This document shows positions 15,000 through 23,933 of a DNA stretch of 64,000 bases, one piece after another (within the stretch, counting starts at the first letter, position 1; every line of letters begins with the position of its first letter). A program made the position numbers and the translations under genes. This stretch comes from Streptomyces albicerus (GTDB lineage Bacteria; Actinomycetota; Actinomycetes; Streptomycetales; Streptomycetaceae), in contig NZ_VWMY01000026.1 of assembly GCF_008905045.1 (NCBI RefSeq), positions 1 to 64,000 on the forward strand. The letters run 5' to 3'. Under the pieces are notes generated by a model. That model ran no database searches, had not been told where the DNA came from, and saw only the letters and a program-made list of their open reading frames with translations.

Positions 15000-16775
15000 A
15001 TGAGCGACAGGGCCGTGGGACACGGCAGGCGCGTGCCATGGGGCGATGTACTGCTGTCCTCGATCGCCGCCGTGAGCTGGGCGTTGATCGGGATGGCGGG
15101 CGTGGCGGCGCTGGGGCTGCATCTGCTCGAGGCCGACGCGGCGGGCTCGCTCGGGTCGATGACCGCGGCTGTTGTGGCGCTTGGGGCGGGTGGTTCGGTG
15201 ACTCCGTCCGGGGATGTGTCGGCTTTCGGCCTGGAGGGCGCGCAGGCCGAGACCGCCCTCGAGATCACGCCACTCGGTGTGAGCCTGGTGGGCGCGTTGC
15301 TGCTGTCCTGGTTCTTCCTACGGTCCTTGCGCGGGGCGGGAGTTGTGATCTCGCCGGCCGAACTGCTCGCGCGCGTGGGCACGGTCGTGGTGCTCTTCGT
15401 GGCGATGCTGGGCGGTCTCGCCTGGGCGGGACACGATGTCATCACGATCGACGGCGGCTCGCTCGGGCTCGACCAGTTGCCGGGCGGCGGACTGCCCGAC
15501 GAGGTCGACGTGCCGGGGCTCGGTGACATCGGCGGGCTGCTGCCCGACCGGCTCGGTGATCTCGCCGACGCGAACGCGAAGGTGGGCTTCACGGTCGAGA
15601 CCGTGCCGACGCTGCTCGGCGGCCTGGGCTGGGTGCTCGGCGTCCTGCTGATCGCGCTGCTGGCCTCGCGCCGGACCCCGCTGCCGCGCGGCTGGACGGC
15701 GGCGCACCGTCTGGTGCGTCCCGCCGCGTCCGCGCTGGTCACAGTGTTGCTGGTGGCGGTCCTGGCGGGCTTCGCGGCTGCGGCGTACGCGGCGATCGGT
15801 GACGACAACCCGAAGCGGATCGCGGGCGCCGCGCTGGTCGGGGCGCCCAACGGGGTGTGGCTGGGTATCCCGATCGGGCTCTTCGTGCCGTGGGACGGGA
15901 AGGCCACGGGCCCGCTCGCCACGTTTCTGCCCGATCCCATGGACGAGTTTCTGAGCTCCTCCGACCAGCCCATCACGCTGGGGCGACTGGCCGAACTGGA
16001 CAGCCGGGTCTGGCTGTTGGGCGTCGCGGCGGCGCTGATGATGCTGTACGCGGGTGTGCTGACCGCGGTGCGTACACCGTTCGTACGGGACCGGGGCGTC
16101 CTCGGTTTCGCGGGGCGCTGCGCGCTGCGGCTGGGGATCGTGACCGCGCTGGCCATGCCGCTGCTCGCCTGGCAGACGGAGGTGTCCGTGGACGCCTCGC
16201 TGTCCGTCCTCGGCATCGACGCGTTCGACGCCGGGATCGAGCTGCACGGGCAACTGGGCATGGCGTTGCTGCTCGGCGCGCTGTGGGGTGCGGGCACGGG
16301 GGCGGCGGGCGCGCTGCTCGCGTGCGCCACCGGAGCCGCCGGCCGGCACGCGGCAGCGCTGGCACTGGGTGACGCGGGAACTCCGGCCGCCGCTCCGCCG
16401 TACGCGGAGGTCGCCGGGGAGACGGGTCCCTACAACCCTGGTGCGCCGTTCCGGCCGGCGAACCCCGATACGAACCCGTATCTGCGGCTGCCCGACGAGC
16501 TGCGGGAGCCCGGGGAGGGGCGGCGTCAGGGCGGCCGGTCCGCCGGGCCCCGGTCCCCCGGTGGGCAGCAACCTGGCCGGAAGCCTCCCGGCGGGCAGCA
16601 GCCTCCCGGTGCCCGGCCGCCCAATGACGTGTACGGCGCTCCCACCGTGGCCGGGCCGTACACGCCACCGCCCGTTCCGGGGCCGCGGCGTGGGCCACGG
16701 TCGCCGCAGGACGGGCCGCCGTCCCCGCCGGACGAGCCGCCGCCTCCGCCCGGGAATCGGCGGGGACGGCGCTGA
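15000..16775 (+). CDS. Streptophobe-family integral membrane protein
   Basis: A 591-aa membrane protein with about ten hydrophobic segments spread over residues 20 to 450 (for example VLLSSIAAVSWALIG, GVSLVGALLLSWFFL, GTVVVLFVAMLGGLAWAG, MLLGALW-type helix near the end). A Pro/Gly/Arg-rich cytoplasmic tail follows, with repeated PPGGQQPG-like units. The family is restricted to Streptomyces relatives and has no known function. I chose ATG 15000 because GGGGGG precedes it; a TTG at 14892 extends the frame by 36 codons without a ribosome site. Confidence 0.78.
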   Translation: MSDRAVGHGRRVPWGDVLLSSIAAVSWALIGMAGVAALGLHLLEADAAGSLGSMTAAVVALGAGGSVTPSGDVSAFGLEGAQAETALEITPLGVSLVGALLLSWFFLRSLRGAGVVISPAELLARVGTVVVLFVAMLGGLAWAGHDVITIDGGSLGLDQLPGGGLPDEVDVPGLGDIGGLLPDRLGDLADANAKVGFTVETVPTLLGGLGWVLGVLLIALLASRRTPLPRGWTAAHRLVRPAASALVTVLLVAVLAGFAAAAYAAIGDDNPKRIAGAALVGAPNGVWLGIPIGLFVPWDGKATGPLATFLPDPMDEFLSSSDQPITLGRLAELDSRVWLLGVAAALMMLYAGVLTAVRTPFVRDRGVLGFAGRCALRLGIVTALAMPLLAWQTEVSVDASLSVLGIDAFDAGIELHGQLGMALLLGALWGAGTGAAGALLACATGAAGRHAAALALGDAGTPAAAPPYAEVAGETGPYNPGAPFRPANPDTNPYLRLPDELREPGEGRRQGGRSAGPRSPGGQQPGRKPPGGQQPPGARPPNDVYGAPTVAGPYTPPPVPGPRRGPRSPQDGPPSPPDEPPPPPGNRRGRR

Positions 16776-16905
16776 TCCGGGGCGTGACGCGGGGGCGCCA
16801 TGGCCCGTGAAGGCCGTGGACACCTCGGTGACACCCACTGTTCTCTGTCCGTCAGGCGGACCTCAGGGGCGGTGGGCACGGGGTGCCGGATACGGTGGGA
16901 AGACC

Positions 16906-18111
16906 ATGAGCGCATCGCAGACGTCTGATGTCCCCACTCTCCTCGTCAAGATCTTCGGCAAGGACCGTCCCGGTATCACGGCCGGCCTCTTCGACACCCT
17001 CGCCGCCTATGCGGTCGACGTGGTCGACATCGAGCAGGTCGTCACCCGTGGCCGGATAGTGCTGTGCGCGCTCGTGACGCAGCCGGCGGCCGGCCTGGAG
17101 GGCGATCTGCGCGCCACGGTGCACAGCTGGGCGGACTCGATGAAGCTGCAGGCCGAGATCATCTCCGGTCTGGGCGACAACCGGCCGCGCGGGCACGGCA
17201 GGTCGCTGGTGACCGTGCTCGGGCACCCGCTCACCGCGGAGTCGGCGGCTGCGATCGCCGCCCGGATCACCGGGACCGGCGGCAACATCGACCGTATCTT
17301 CCGGCTGGCCAAGTACCCCGTGACGGCGGTCGAGTTCGCCGTGTCCGGTACGGAGACCGAGGTGCTGCGGACCGCTCTGGTGACCGAGGCGGCGGCCCTC
17401 GGCGTCGATGTCGCGGTGGTCGCGGCCGGGCTGCACCGGCGGGCCCAGCGTCTGGTGGTCATGGACGTGGACTCGACGCTCATCCAGGACGAGGTCATCG
17501 AGCTGTTCGCCGCGCACGCCGGGTGCGAGGACGAGGTCGCCGAGGTGACGGCGGCCGCGATGCGCGGGGAGCTGGACTTCGAGCAGTCGCTGCACGCGCG
17601 CGTGGCGCTGCTCAAGGGGCTCGACGCCTCCGTGGTGGACAAGGTCCGCAGCGAGGTACGGCTGACGCCGGGGGCGCGCACGCTGATCCGTACGCTGAAG
17701 CGGCTCGGCTTCCAAGTCGGTGTCGTCTCGGGCGGGTTCACGCAGGTCACGGACGATCTGAAGGAGCGTCTCGGGCTCGACTTCGCCCAGGCCAACACGC
17801 TGGAGATCGTCGACGGGAAGCTGACGGGCAGGGTCACCGGCGAGATCGTGGACCGCGCGGGCAAGGCGCGGCTGCTGCGCCGGTTCGCCGCGGAGGCGGG
17901 TGTGCCGCTCGCCCAGACGGTGGCGATCGGCGACGGTGCCAACGACCTGGACATGCTGAACGCGGCCGGGCTCGGGGTCGCCTTCAACGCGAAGCCGGTG
18001 GTGCGCGAGGCCGCGCACACCGCGGTGAACTTCCCCTTCCTGGACACGGTCCTGTATCTGCTGGGCGTGACGCGGGAAGAGGTCGAGGCGGCGGACATGC
18101 ACATCGACTGA
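16906..18111 (+). CDS. serB: Phosphoserine phosphatase SerB with N-terminal ACT domains
   Basis: A 401-aa HAD phosphatase catalysing the last step of serine biosynthesis (phosphoserine to serine). Two ACT-like regulatory regions occupy about 1 to 175 (LVKIFGKDRPGITAGLFDTL). The catalytic domain starts at MDVDSTLIQDEV with nucleophile D187 and D189, then VVSGGFTQV (motif II Ser), GKARLL (motif III Lys) and IGDGANDLDML (motif IV). This is the longer ACT-containing form common in actinobacteria. ATG 16906 follows GTGGGAAG. A strong terminator follows. Confidence 0.95.
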   Translation: MSASQTSDVPTLLVKIFGKDRPGITAGLFDTLAAYAVDVVDIEQVVTRGRIVLCALVTQPAAGLEGDLRATVHSWADSMKLQAEIISGLGDNRPRGHGRSLVTVLGHPLTAESAAAIAARITGTGGNIDRIFRLAKYPVTAVEFAVSGTETEVLRTALVTEAAALGVDVAVVAAGLHRRAQRLVVMDVDSTLIQDEVIELFAAHAGCEDEVAEVTAAAMRGELDFEQSLHARVALLKGLDASVVDKVRSEVRLTPGARTLIRTLKRLGFQVGVVSGGFTQVTDDLKERLGLDFAQANTLEIVDGKLTGRVTGEIVDRAGKARLLRRFAAEAGVPLAQTVAIGDGANDLDMLNAAGLGVAFNAKPVVREAAHTAVNFPFLDTVLYLLGVTREEVEAADMHID

Positions 18112-18127
18112 ACGGCCGCAAGCAGAG

Positions 18128-18162
18128 AGCGGGCCCGGTGCCACTGCGGCACCGGGCCCGCT
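18128..18162. terminator. Terminator after serB
   Basis: AGCGGGCCCGGTGCC (18128 to 18142) pairs perfectly with GGCACCGGGCCCGCT (18148 to 18162) across a 5-nt loop, followed by TGTTGT. It separates serB (+) from the convergent phosphatase gene. Confidence 0.8.
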
Positions 18163-18260
18163 TGTTGTCATGGCGGCCCAGCCATCGATCGAGGAACCCC
18201 GCCGGAGAGCCATCACCTGCGCGAGAGCGGCGGCGGCTCAGCCGCATACGGGGACCGGGC

Positions 18261-18779
18261 TTACTCCGACGGCGCCCAGTAGTCGAGCAGCGTGGCCGAA
18301 CCCGGCTCCAGGGCCTTCCAGGAACCGGTGAAGGAGAGCACGGCGTAGGAGGCGGCGGGGAAGCCGCGGCGGCTCATCCGCTCCTGCGCGTCGCCCTCGG
18401 ACTGGCCGGCCAGGATGTCGGCGAGGCCCTGCACGCCGGGATTGTGGCCGATCAGGAGGGCGTCCTGCACGTCGTCCGGGGTTTCGTTGAGCACGGCGAT
18501 CAGCTCACCGGGGGAGGCCTCGTAGAGCCGCTCCTCATAGACTGTTTTCGGCCGGTGCGGGAGCTCATGGACGGCGAGCTTCCAGGTCTCGCGGGTGCGG
18601 GCCGCGGTGGAGCAGAGGGCCAGATCGAAGGGGATGCCGGTGTCGGCCAGCTTGCGTCCGGCGACGGCGGAGTCCTTGCGACCCCGCTCAGCGAGCGGCC
18701 GCTCATGGTCGGACACCTGGGGCCAGTCGGCTTTCGCATGCCGGAAGAGGACAATCCTGCGGGGTTCTGCGACGCTCAT
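18261..18779 (-). CDS. SixA-type histidine phosphatase
   Basis: A 172-aa member of the histidine phosphatase (phosphoglycerate-mutase-like) superfamily, SixA branch: catalytic RHAKAD near the N-terminus, STAARTRETW and GHNPGVQGL with the second His. SixA removes phosphate from phosphohistidine in signalling proteins; whether that holds here is unknown. ATG 18779 (MSVAEPRR) is chosen over an ATG 8 codons upstream because GGGACC lies close before it. Confidence 0.88.
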   Translation of the reverse strand: MSVAEPRRIVLFRHAKADWPQVSDHERPLAERGRKDSAVAGRKLADTGIPFDLALCSTAARTRETWKLAVHELPHRPKTVYEERLYEASPGELIAVLNETPDDVQDALLIGHNPGVQGLADILAGQSEGDAQERMSRRGFPAASYAVLSFTGSWKALEPGSATLLDYWAPSE

Positions 18780-18855
18780 GGGTCCCAGCTTCGCATGAAA
18801 CACGCCATGGGGCGCAGGGAGTTGACTCGCTGCCCTGACATGGGGTGTCGGGAGC

Positions 18856-19071
18856 TCAGGAGCCCTGGTTCAGCACGATCTGCTGGACGCGCTCGAAGAG
18901 GTCGCCGACCGCGGGGTCGGCGCCCGCAGCGTGGGCGTCCGCGGGGTTCAGTATCAGCAGGAGCAGTGCGGCGAAGGCGAGGGCGGGGAGGACGAGGGCC
19001 CACCAGGGCAGCCGGGTCTCGACGCCGCGCCTGGTCGCCGGGTGGGGCGGGGTGTGCGTAGGGGCCGACAT
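18856..19071 (-). CDS. Small single-pass membrane protein (hypothetical)
   Basis: A 71-aa protein with a basic Pro-rich N-terminus, one strong membrane helix (WWALVLPALAFAALLLLIL) and an amphipathic end (DLFERVQQIVLNQ). I do not recognise a function. ATG 19071 is preceded by GGAGGCGGC; a GTG 17 codons upstream has no ribosome site. A Gly/Cys-poor sequence and conserved-looking helix suggest a genuine small gene. Confidence 0.65.
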   Translation of the reverse strand: MSAPTHTPPHPATRRGVETRLPWWALVLPALAFAALLLLILNPADAHAAGADPAVGDLFERVQQIVLNQGS

Positions 19072-19291
19072 GCCGCCTCCGTGGGTCTTCGGGTGGTCCG
19101 TGGTCCGCGTCCTCGCGGTCACATCTCGAAGGTACGGATTCGGGAGCCCTCAACCCATCCGGTGATCCACCCACTTGACCCTGACACTCACCCCCTAGGG
19201 GATGGTGGGGATAGCCCCACCCTCGGGCGGCGCGGGGATCGCGGCGGAGGCGTCAGGACCGAGCGAGCCGGGCCGAGTGGTCCGGGCCGGG

Positions 19292-19348
19292 GGTCAGGCC
19301 CGGGCGGTCAGGGCCGGGCGATCAGGGGCCGGGCGGTCAGGGCGCGGC
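19292..19348. repeat. Four tandem 14-15 bp repeats
   Basis: Units GGTCAGGCCCGGGC, GGTCAGGGCCGGGC, GATCAGGGGCCGGGC and GGTCAGGGCGCGGC run head to tail. The last unit contains the stop codon of the 38-aa gene at 19337. It is probably a slippage product downstream of that operon; the units can also fold back on themselves. Confidence 0.7.
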
Positions 19349-19453
19349 GATCGACGCGATGACGGCGATGATCACGAAGATGGCGAAGAACGCGCCGAAG
19401 ACGAGAAGCATCTTCTTCTGGCCGTTCTGGGGGTTCGGGTCGAGCACGGGCAT
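19337..19453 (-). CDS. SGM_5486 family transporter-associated small protein
   Basis: A 38-aa protein too short for common ORF cut-offs: it begins MPVLDPNPQNGQKKML, followed by one membrane helix (about 17 to 36, rich in Phe, Ile and Val) ending IAAP. It matches the small Streptomyces family found beside MFS transporters and named for that association. It lies 81 nt downstream of the MFS gene on the same strand, as expected for that family. Its role, perhaps stabilising the transporter, is not established. Confidence 0.85.
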   Translation of the reverse strand: MPVLDPNPQNGQKKMLLVFGAFFAIFVIIAVIASIAAP

Positions 19454-19534
19454 GCCGCCAGTCTCGCACCCTTCGCCCGCCTCCTCACCGGTGGGGTCGG
19501 CTCGCGGGAGACAGGGCCTAGGTCACAGGCCCGG

Positions 19535-20845
19535 TCACCGCGCGGCCTCGTCCTCGACGGTACGGTCGCGGCCCGCCAGGACGCCCATCACGATCTGCGG
19601 GAGCATCAGGCCCGCCATGAGCGCGATCGGCAGGCCCCAGCCGCCGCTGTGCTGGTAGAGCACGCCCACCAGGAGCGGGCCGGGGATCGAGATGAGGTAC
19701 CCGGTGCTCTGCGCGAAGGCGGAGAGCTGCGCGACCCCCGCTCCGGTCCTGGCCCGCATGCCGACCATCGTGAGGGCCAGCGGAAACGCGCAGTTGGAGA
19801 CGCCCAGCAGCAGCGCCCATGCCCAGGCGCCGCCCGCCGGGGCGAGGTAGAGCCCCGCGTAGCCGATGAGTCCGCAGACGCCGAGGGCGACCACGATCGG
19901 CCCCTGCTGGGGCAGGCGCGTGGCCAGCCGGGGGATGACGAAGGCCAGCGGCACGCCCATCACCATGGTCACGGCGAGCAGCAGGCCGGCCGTGCCCGCC
20001 GGGACACCCGCGTCGCGGAAGATCTGCGCCATCCAGCCCATCGTGATGTACGCGGCGGTGGCCTGGAGCCCGAAGAAGACGGCGAGCGCCCAGGCGGTAC
20101 GGCTCCGGGTGATGCGCAGCGTGACGGATTCCTGGCGTGCCGCGGATGCCGAGCCCTCCTGGCGTGCCACGGAAGCCGAGGCCGTACGAGGAACCGAGGC
20201 GGAGGCGGCGCCGGCGGACAGGGCCGTACCCCGGGCCCGTACGAGAGGAATCCACGGCAGCACGGCGACGGCCGCGAGCCCCGCCCAGACGGCCAGGCCC
20301 GACTGCCAACTGCCGCCCAGGACCCGGGTCATGGGCACCGTGACGGCGGCCGCGGCGGCGGTGCCGAGCGCGAGGGCCATGGAGTAGAGGCCGGTCATGG
20401 AGCCGACCCGGTCGGGGAACCAGCGCTTGACGATCACCGGCATGAGGACGTTGCTGACCGCGATGCCCATGAGCGCGAGGGCGCTGGCGGCCAGGAAGCC
20501 GGCCGTGTTACCGGCGAAAGGCCGGATCGCCAGCCCCGAGGCGATGGCCACCATGCCGGCGCAGACCACGGCGGCGGGTCCGAAGCGGCGGGCGAGGCGC
20601 GGTGCCATGACGCCGAAGACGGCGAAGCAGAGCGGCGGCACGGAGGTGAGGAGTCCGGCGAAGCTGCCGCTCATGCCGAGCCCGTCGCGCACCTCTTCGA
20701 GGAGGGCGCCGAGGCTGGTGATGGCGGGGCGCAGGTTGAGGGCCGTCAGGACGATGCCGACGATCACCAGACGCGTCAGCCACGCGCGCGTGGCGGGCGT
20801 GCGGAGGTCTGCGTCCTGCGCGGAGCTGCGTATCGGTCGGGACAT
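19535..20845 (-). CDS. MFS transporter, CynX/NimT family
   Basis: A 436-aa major facilitator protein with 12 membrane helices. The beginning (LTALNLRPAITSLGALLEEVRDGLGMS) is typical of the CynX/NimT/YycB group, which includes cyanate and 2-nitroimidazole transporters. The central loop is long and Ala/Ser/Arg-rich (ASASVPRTASASVARQEGSA). ATG 20845 follows GAGGAAA; ATGs at 20872 and 20881 lack ribosome sites. A divergent FadR-type regulator gene next door probably controls it. Confidence 0.85.
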   Translation of the reverse strand: MSRPIRSSAQDADLRTPATRAWLTRLVIVGIVLTALNLRPAITSLGALLEEVRDGLGMSGSFAGLLTSVPPLCFAVFGVMAPRLARRFGPAAVVCAGMVAIASGLAIRPFAGNTAGFLAASALALMGIAVSNVLMPVIVKRWFPDRVGSMTGLYSMALALGTAAAAAVTVPMTRVLGGSWQSGLAVWAGLAAVAVLPWIPLVRARGTALSAGAASASVPRTASASVARQEGSASAARQESVTLRITRSRTAWALAVFFGLQATAAYITMGWMAQIFRDAGVPAGTAGLLLAVTMVMGVPLAFVIPRLATRLPQQGPIVVALGVCGLIGYAGLYLAPAGGAWAWALLLGVSNCAFPLALTMVGMRARTGAGVAQLSAFAQSTGYLISIPGPLLVGVLYQHSGGWGLPIALMAGLMLPQIVMGVLAGRDRTVEDEAAR

Positions 20846-20897
20846 CGTCGTCCGGGTTTCCTCGCCAGTCATGCCAGTCATCATAGAATCATGGGAT

Positions 20898-20913
20898 GAT
20901 TGGTTGTCCAATC
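20898..20913. promoter_or_regulatory. Candidate operator for the FadR-type regulator
   Basis: GATTGGTTGTCCAATC is an inverted repeat (6-bp arms, 4-nt centre) between the divergent MFS and regulator genes. FadR-subfamily GntR operators are short palindromes with TGGT...ACCA-like arms, so it fits the local regulator. Position and symmetry are seen; binding is inferred. Confidence 0.5.
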
Positions 20914-20983
20914 CCCTGATGCACAATCCCCTGACACGGATTCCGGTGCATCCCCGGTGCACCCCCTGGCGCGAAGGACCGTC

Positions 20984-21691
20984 ATGCCGCTGAGCCACCC
21001 CCGCCGATCGGCCCTGTCCGAGCAGGTCATCGCCGAGCTGCGGAACCAGATCACCTCGGGCGAGTGGCCGGTGGGCTCCCGCATCCCCACCGAGCCGGAG
21101 CTGGTCGAGCAGCTGGGTGTCGCCCGCAACACGGTCCGGGAAGCCGTGCGCGCGCTCGCGCACAACGGTCTGCTCGACATCCGTCAGGGCTCGGGCACCT
21201 ACGTCGCGGCGACCAGTGAGCTGGCGGGCGTGATGCACCGCCGCTTCGCGGACGCCGATCCGCGGCACATCGCCGAGCTGCGCTCCACACTGGAGTCGAG
21301 CGCCGCGAAGCTGGCCGCCGAGCGCCGCACGGAGCGCGATCTGAAGCAGCTGGACGCCCTCCTCGTGCGCCGCGAGCAGGCCTGGGAGTCCGGTGACGCG
21401 GAGGCCTTCGTGACCGCCGACACGACCTTCCACCTGGCGGTGGTGGCCGCCTCCCACAACGACGTGATGACGGCGATGTACGCGGACCTGGGCGAGGTCG
21501 TGCGCGACTGGCTGCGCGAGGACGTGGGCGAGGAGCTGACGCCCGAGACGTACATGGACCACACGCGCATGGTGGACGCGATCCGCGCGGGCGACGCGGA
21601 GACCGCCTCCAGGGAGGCGGCCGGTTACCCGTTCACGTGCCGCCCGGGGCGGCCTGCCACGAAGGACGCGGACGTCACCTCTGGTGACTGA
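20984..21691 (+). CDS. GntR-family transcriptional regulator (FadR/FCD type)
   Basis: A 235-aa regulator: N-terminal winged helix (VIAELRNQITSGEWPVGSRI, ELVEQLGVARNTVREAVRAL, GSGTYVA) and a C-terminal all-helical FCD ligand domain (ELRSTLESSAAKLAAERRT, FHLAVVAASHNDVM, HTRMVDAIRAGDAE with metal-binding His residues). It is divergent from the MFS transporter and probably its repressor. ATG 20984 follows GAAGGACC. Its last 17 nt overlap the 3' end of the convergent gene at 21675. Confidence 0.9.
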   Translation: MPLSHPRRSALSEQVIAELRNQITSGEWPVGSRIPTEPELVEQLGVARNTVREAVRALAHNGLLDIRQGSGTYVAATSELAGVMHRRFADADPRHIAELRSTLESSAAKLAAERRTERDLKQLDALLVRREQAWESGDAEAFVTADTTFHLAVVAASHNDVMTAMYADLGEVVRDWLREDVGEELTPETYMDHTRMVDAIRAGDAETASREAAGYPFTCRPGRPATKDADVTSGD

Positions 21692-22091
21692 CCCACGCCG
21701 AGCGGACTTCCTTCCAGCAGCGGCCGGTCAGCCGTACGGTCTGCGCGGGTCCGGCCTCGACCGGGGTCCCGTCGCTGTCGATGTCCCACCACCGGTCGCA
21801 CTCGATGTGCAGGGTGACCCGGTCGATCTCCGGATACGGGTTGTGGCAGTGCGCCGTCACGTACGAGCCCTCGATCGCCGTCCGGCACATGGCCCCGAAG
21901 GGCCTCTCGGCGGGCACGCGCGCGTGGGGCGCCTCCTCCGTGGTCTGCGAGGTGGCGTCCGCGTCGGCGTACGAGGCCGCCATGCAGTGCAGCGCGAGCG
22001 GGAGAGCCAAGGCGACTAGCAGCGCGGCAGAGGGCGCGGCGAACCCGCTCCACTGGAGCCGATGCTTGCTGCGGGGCTGGGACAGACGCAC
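21675..22091 (-). CDS. Secreted or membrane-anchored hypothetical protein
   Basis: A 138-aa protein with an N-terminal hydrophobic export segment (AALLVALALPLALHCMAASYA) and an extracellular part with four cysteines (MCRTAIEGS, AHCHNP, ECDRWW, GRCW), likely two disulfides. I do not recognise the family. GTG 22091 is supported by AGGAGGT at good spacing. It is convergent with, and overlaps by 17 nt, the GntR regulator gene. Confidence 0.7.
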   Translation of the reverse strand: MRLSQPRSKHRLQWSGFAAPSAALLVALALPLALHCMAASYADADATSQTTEEAPHARVPAERPFGAMCRTAIEGSYVTAHCHNPYPEIDRVTLHIECDRWWDIDSDGTPVEAGPAQTVRLTGRCWKEVRSAWVSHQR

Positions 22092-22199
22092 AAGGGGGAC
22101 CTCCTCGGCTGTGCTGGGGAGGGCATCTTGGGAGGGGAACTCCTACTCCAGAGTGCGCAGTTACTGCCCCGCACCGCCCGACCGGTGGGCCGAACGGGT

Positions 22200-22239
22200 G
22201 ACGCCCCGCTCCCCGCGCGCTGCGGGGGAACGGGGCGTC
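22200..22239. terminator. Strong hairpin downstream of fabI
   Basis: GACGCCCCG (22200 to 22208) plus an inner CCCCGC arm pairs with GCGGGG and CGGGGCGTC (22231 to 22239). It lies just after the fabI stop. There is no T run, common for Streptomyces terminators. Confidence 0.65.
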
Positions 22240-22269
22240 GAGGCCGTACGAAATCGCTTGTGTAAACGC

Positions 22270-23037
22270 TTACGCGCCGATCGCGTGCAGACCGCCGTCC
22301 ACGTGGATGATCTCGCCGGTGGTCTTCGGGAACCAGTCGCTGAGCAGGGCGACGACACCGCGGCCGGCCGGCTCCGGGTCCTTGAGGTCCCACTCCAGGG
22401 GCGCGCGGCTGTCCCACACGGCGGCGAGCTCGCCGAAGCCCGGGATGGACTTGGCTGCCATGGAGCCGATGGGGCCCGCGGAGATGAGGTTGCAGCGGAT
22501 GTTCTGCTTGCCCAGGTCGCGTGCCATGTAGCGGCTGGTGGCCTCCAGGGCGGCCTTGGCCGGGCCCATCCAGTCGTACTGCGGCCAGGCGTACTGCGCG
22601 TCGAAGGTGAGGCCGACGACCGAGCCGCCGTTCTGCATCAGCGGCAGGCATGCCATCGTCAGCGACTTCAGGGAGAACGCCGAGACGTGCATGGCCGTGG
22701 CCACGGACTCGAACGGCGTGTTGAGGAAGTTGCCGCCGAGGGCGTCCTGCGGGGCGAAGCCGATGGAGTGCACGACACCGTCCAGGCCGCCCAGCTCCTC
22801 GCCGACCAGGTCGGCCAGCCGCCCGAGGTGCTCGTCGTTGCTGACGTCGAGCTCGATGACCTTGGTGGGCTTGGGGAGCTTCTTGGCGATGCGCTCGGTC
22901 AGCGTGGGCCGCGGGAACGCGGTCAGGATGATCTCGGCGCCCTGCTCCTGGGCCAGCTTCGCGGTGTGGAAGGCGATGGACGACTCCATCAGCACACCGG
23001 TGATCAGGACGCGCTTGCCCTCGAGAATTCCGCTCAT
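22270..23037 (-). CDS. fabI: Enoyl-ACP reductase (NADH), FabI/InhA type
   Basis: A 255-aa FAS II enoyl reductase, the last step of each elongation cycle. Signatures: GVLMESSIAFHTAK at the cofactor site, IGFAPQ, and the InhA-like catalytic segment YDWMGPAKAALE with Tyr and Lys spaced as YxxxxxxK. The sequence resembles InhA more than E. coli FabI. It starts 5 nt after the fabG stop, so it is the second gene of a two-gene operon, like mabA-inhA in mycobacteria. The ribosome site before ATG 23037 is weak, which suits coupling to fabG. Confidence 0.95.
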   Translation of the reverse strand: MSGILEGKRVLITGVLMESSIAFHTAKLAQEQGAEIILTAFPRPTLTERIAKKLPKPTKVIELDVSNDEHLGRLADLVGEELGGLDGVVHSIGFAPQDALGGNFLNTPFESVATAMHVSAFSLKSLTMACLPLMQNGGSVVGLTFDAQYAWPQYDWMGPAKAALEATSRYMARDLGKQNIRCNLISAGPIGSMAAKSIPGFGELAAVWDSRAPLEWDLKDPEPAGRGVVALLSDWFPKTTGEIIHVDGGLHAIGA

Positions 23038-23042
23038 GGTGA

Positions 23043-23747
23043 TCAGTGACCCATTCCCAGTCCGCCGTCTACGGGGATGACGGCTCCAGTGATGTACGAG
23101 GCGTCGTCCGAGGCGAGGAACCGCACCGTCGCGGCGATCTCCTCGGGCTGGGCGTACCGGCCGAGAGGCACCTGCTTCACGATGCCCTCGCGCTGCTCGT
23201 CGGTGAGCACCTTGGTCATGTCGGTGTCCACGAAGCCGGGCGCGACGACGTTGAAGGTGATGTTCCGCGAGCCCAGCTCACGGGCCAGCGAGCGAGCGAA
23301 ACCCACCAGGCCCGCCTTGGAGGCCGCGTAGTTGGCCTGGCCCGGGCCGCCGTACAGCCCGACGACCGACGAGATCAGGACGACGCGGCCCTTCCTGGCA
23401 CGCAGCATGCCGCGGTTGGCGCGCTTCACGACCCGGAAGGCGCCCGTCAGATTGGTGTCCAGGACGGACGTGAAGTCGTCCTCGGACATCCGCATCAGCA
23501 GCTGGTCCTTGGTGACGCCGGCGTTGGCGACGAGCACCTCGACCGGGCCGTGCTCGGCCTCGATCTCCTTGTAGGCCTGCTCCACCTGCTCGCTGTCGGT
23601 GATGTCGCACTTGACCGCGAGAAAGCCGGCCGGCGGCTCGCCCGAGCGGTATGTGATCGCGACCTTGTCGCCCGCGTCGGTGAAAGCGCGGGCAATGGCA
23701 AGGCCGATGCCCCGGTTTCCTCCGGTGACGAGAACCGAGCGGCTCAA
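23043..23747 (-). CDS. fabG: 3-oxoacyl-ACP reductase FabG
   Basis: A 234-aa NADPH-dependent SDR of FAS II (MabA-like). Motifs: TGGNRGIG, NAGV, catalytic Ser in LISSVVG, YAASK and the C-terminal ITGAVIPVDGG. I place the start at TTG 23747 because AAGGGTG precedes it; no ATG or GTG fits, and the protein would begin directly before the SVLVTGG strand. Operon with fabI. Confidence 0.93.
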   Translation of the reverse strand: MSRSVLVTGGNRGIGLAIARAFTDAGDKVAITYRSGEPPAGFLAVKCDITDSEQVEQAYKEIEAEHGPVEVLVANAGVTKDQLLMRMSEDDFTSVLDTNLTGAFRVVKRANRGMLRARKGRVVLISSVVGLYGGPGQANYAASKAGLVGFARSLARELGSRNITFNVVAPGFVDTDMTKVLTDEQREGIVKQVPLGRYAQPEEIAATVRFLASDDASYITGAVIPVDGGLGMGH

Positions 23748-23933
23748 CGGATCACCCTTTCGATAGCCGGTCTGGTACCTCGAAAACCTATCGGTACCGT
23801 CTGCCTTGCGGAGAATCCGGCACCGACAGTGGCTCGGGGGACTCGCTGTCGGATCCCTACAGAAAGGTGTGGCCGCCGGGCCCGCCCACGCGACATGATC
23901 GGACCGACAGGCGACGACAGCAGGGAGACCTCC

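Noticed and set aside
19202..20899. 565-aa plus-strand open frame
   Set aside because: It is antisense to the MFS gene and its 38-aa partner; low-complexity Arg/Gly/His-rich product.
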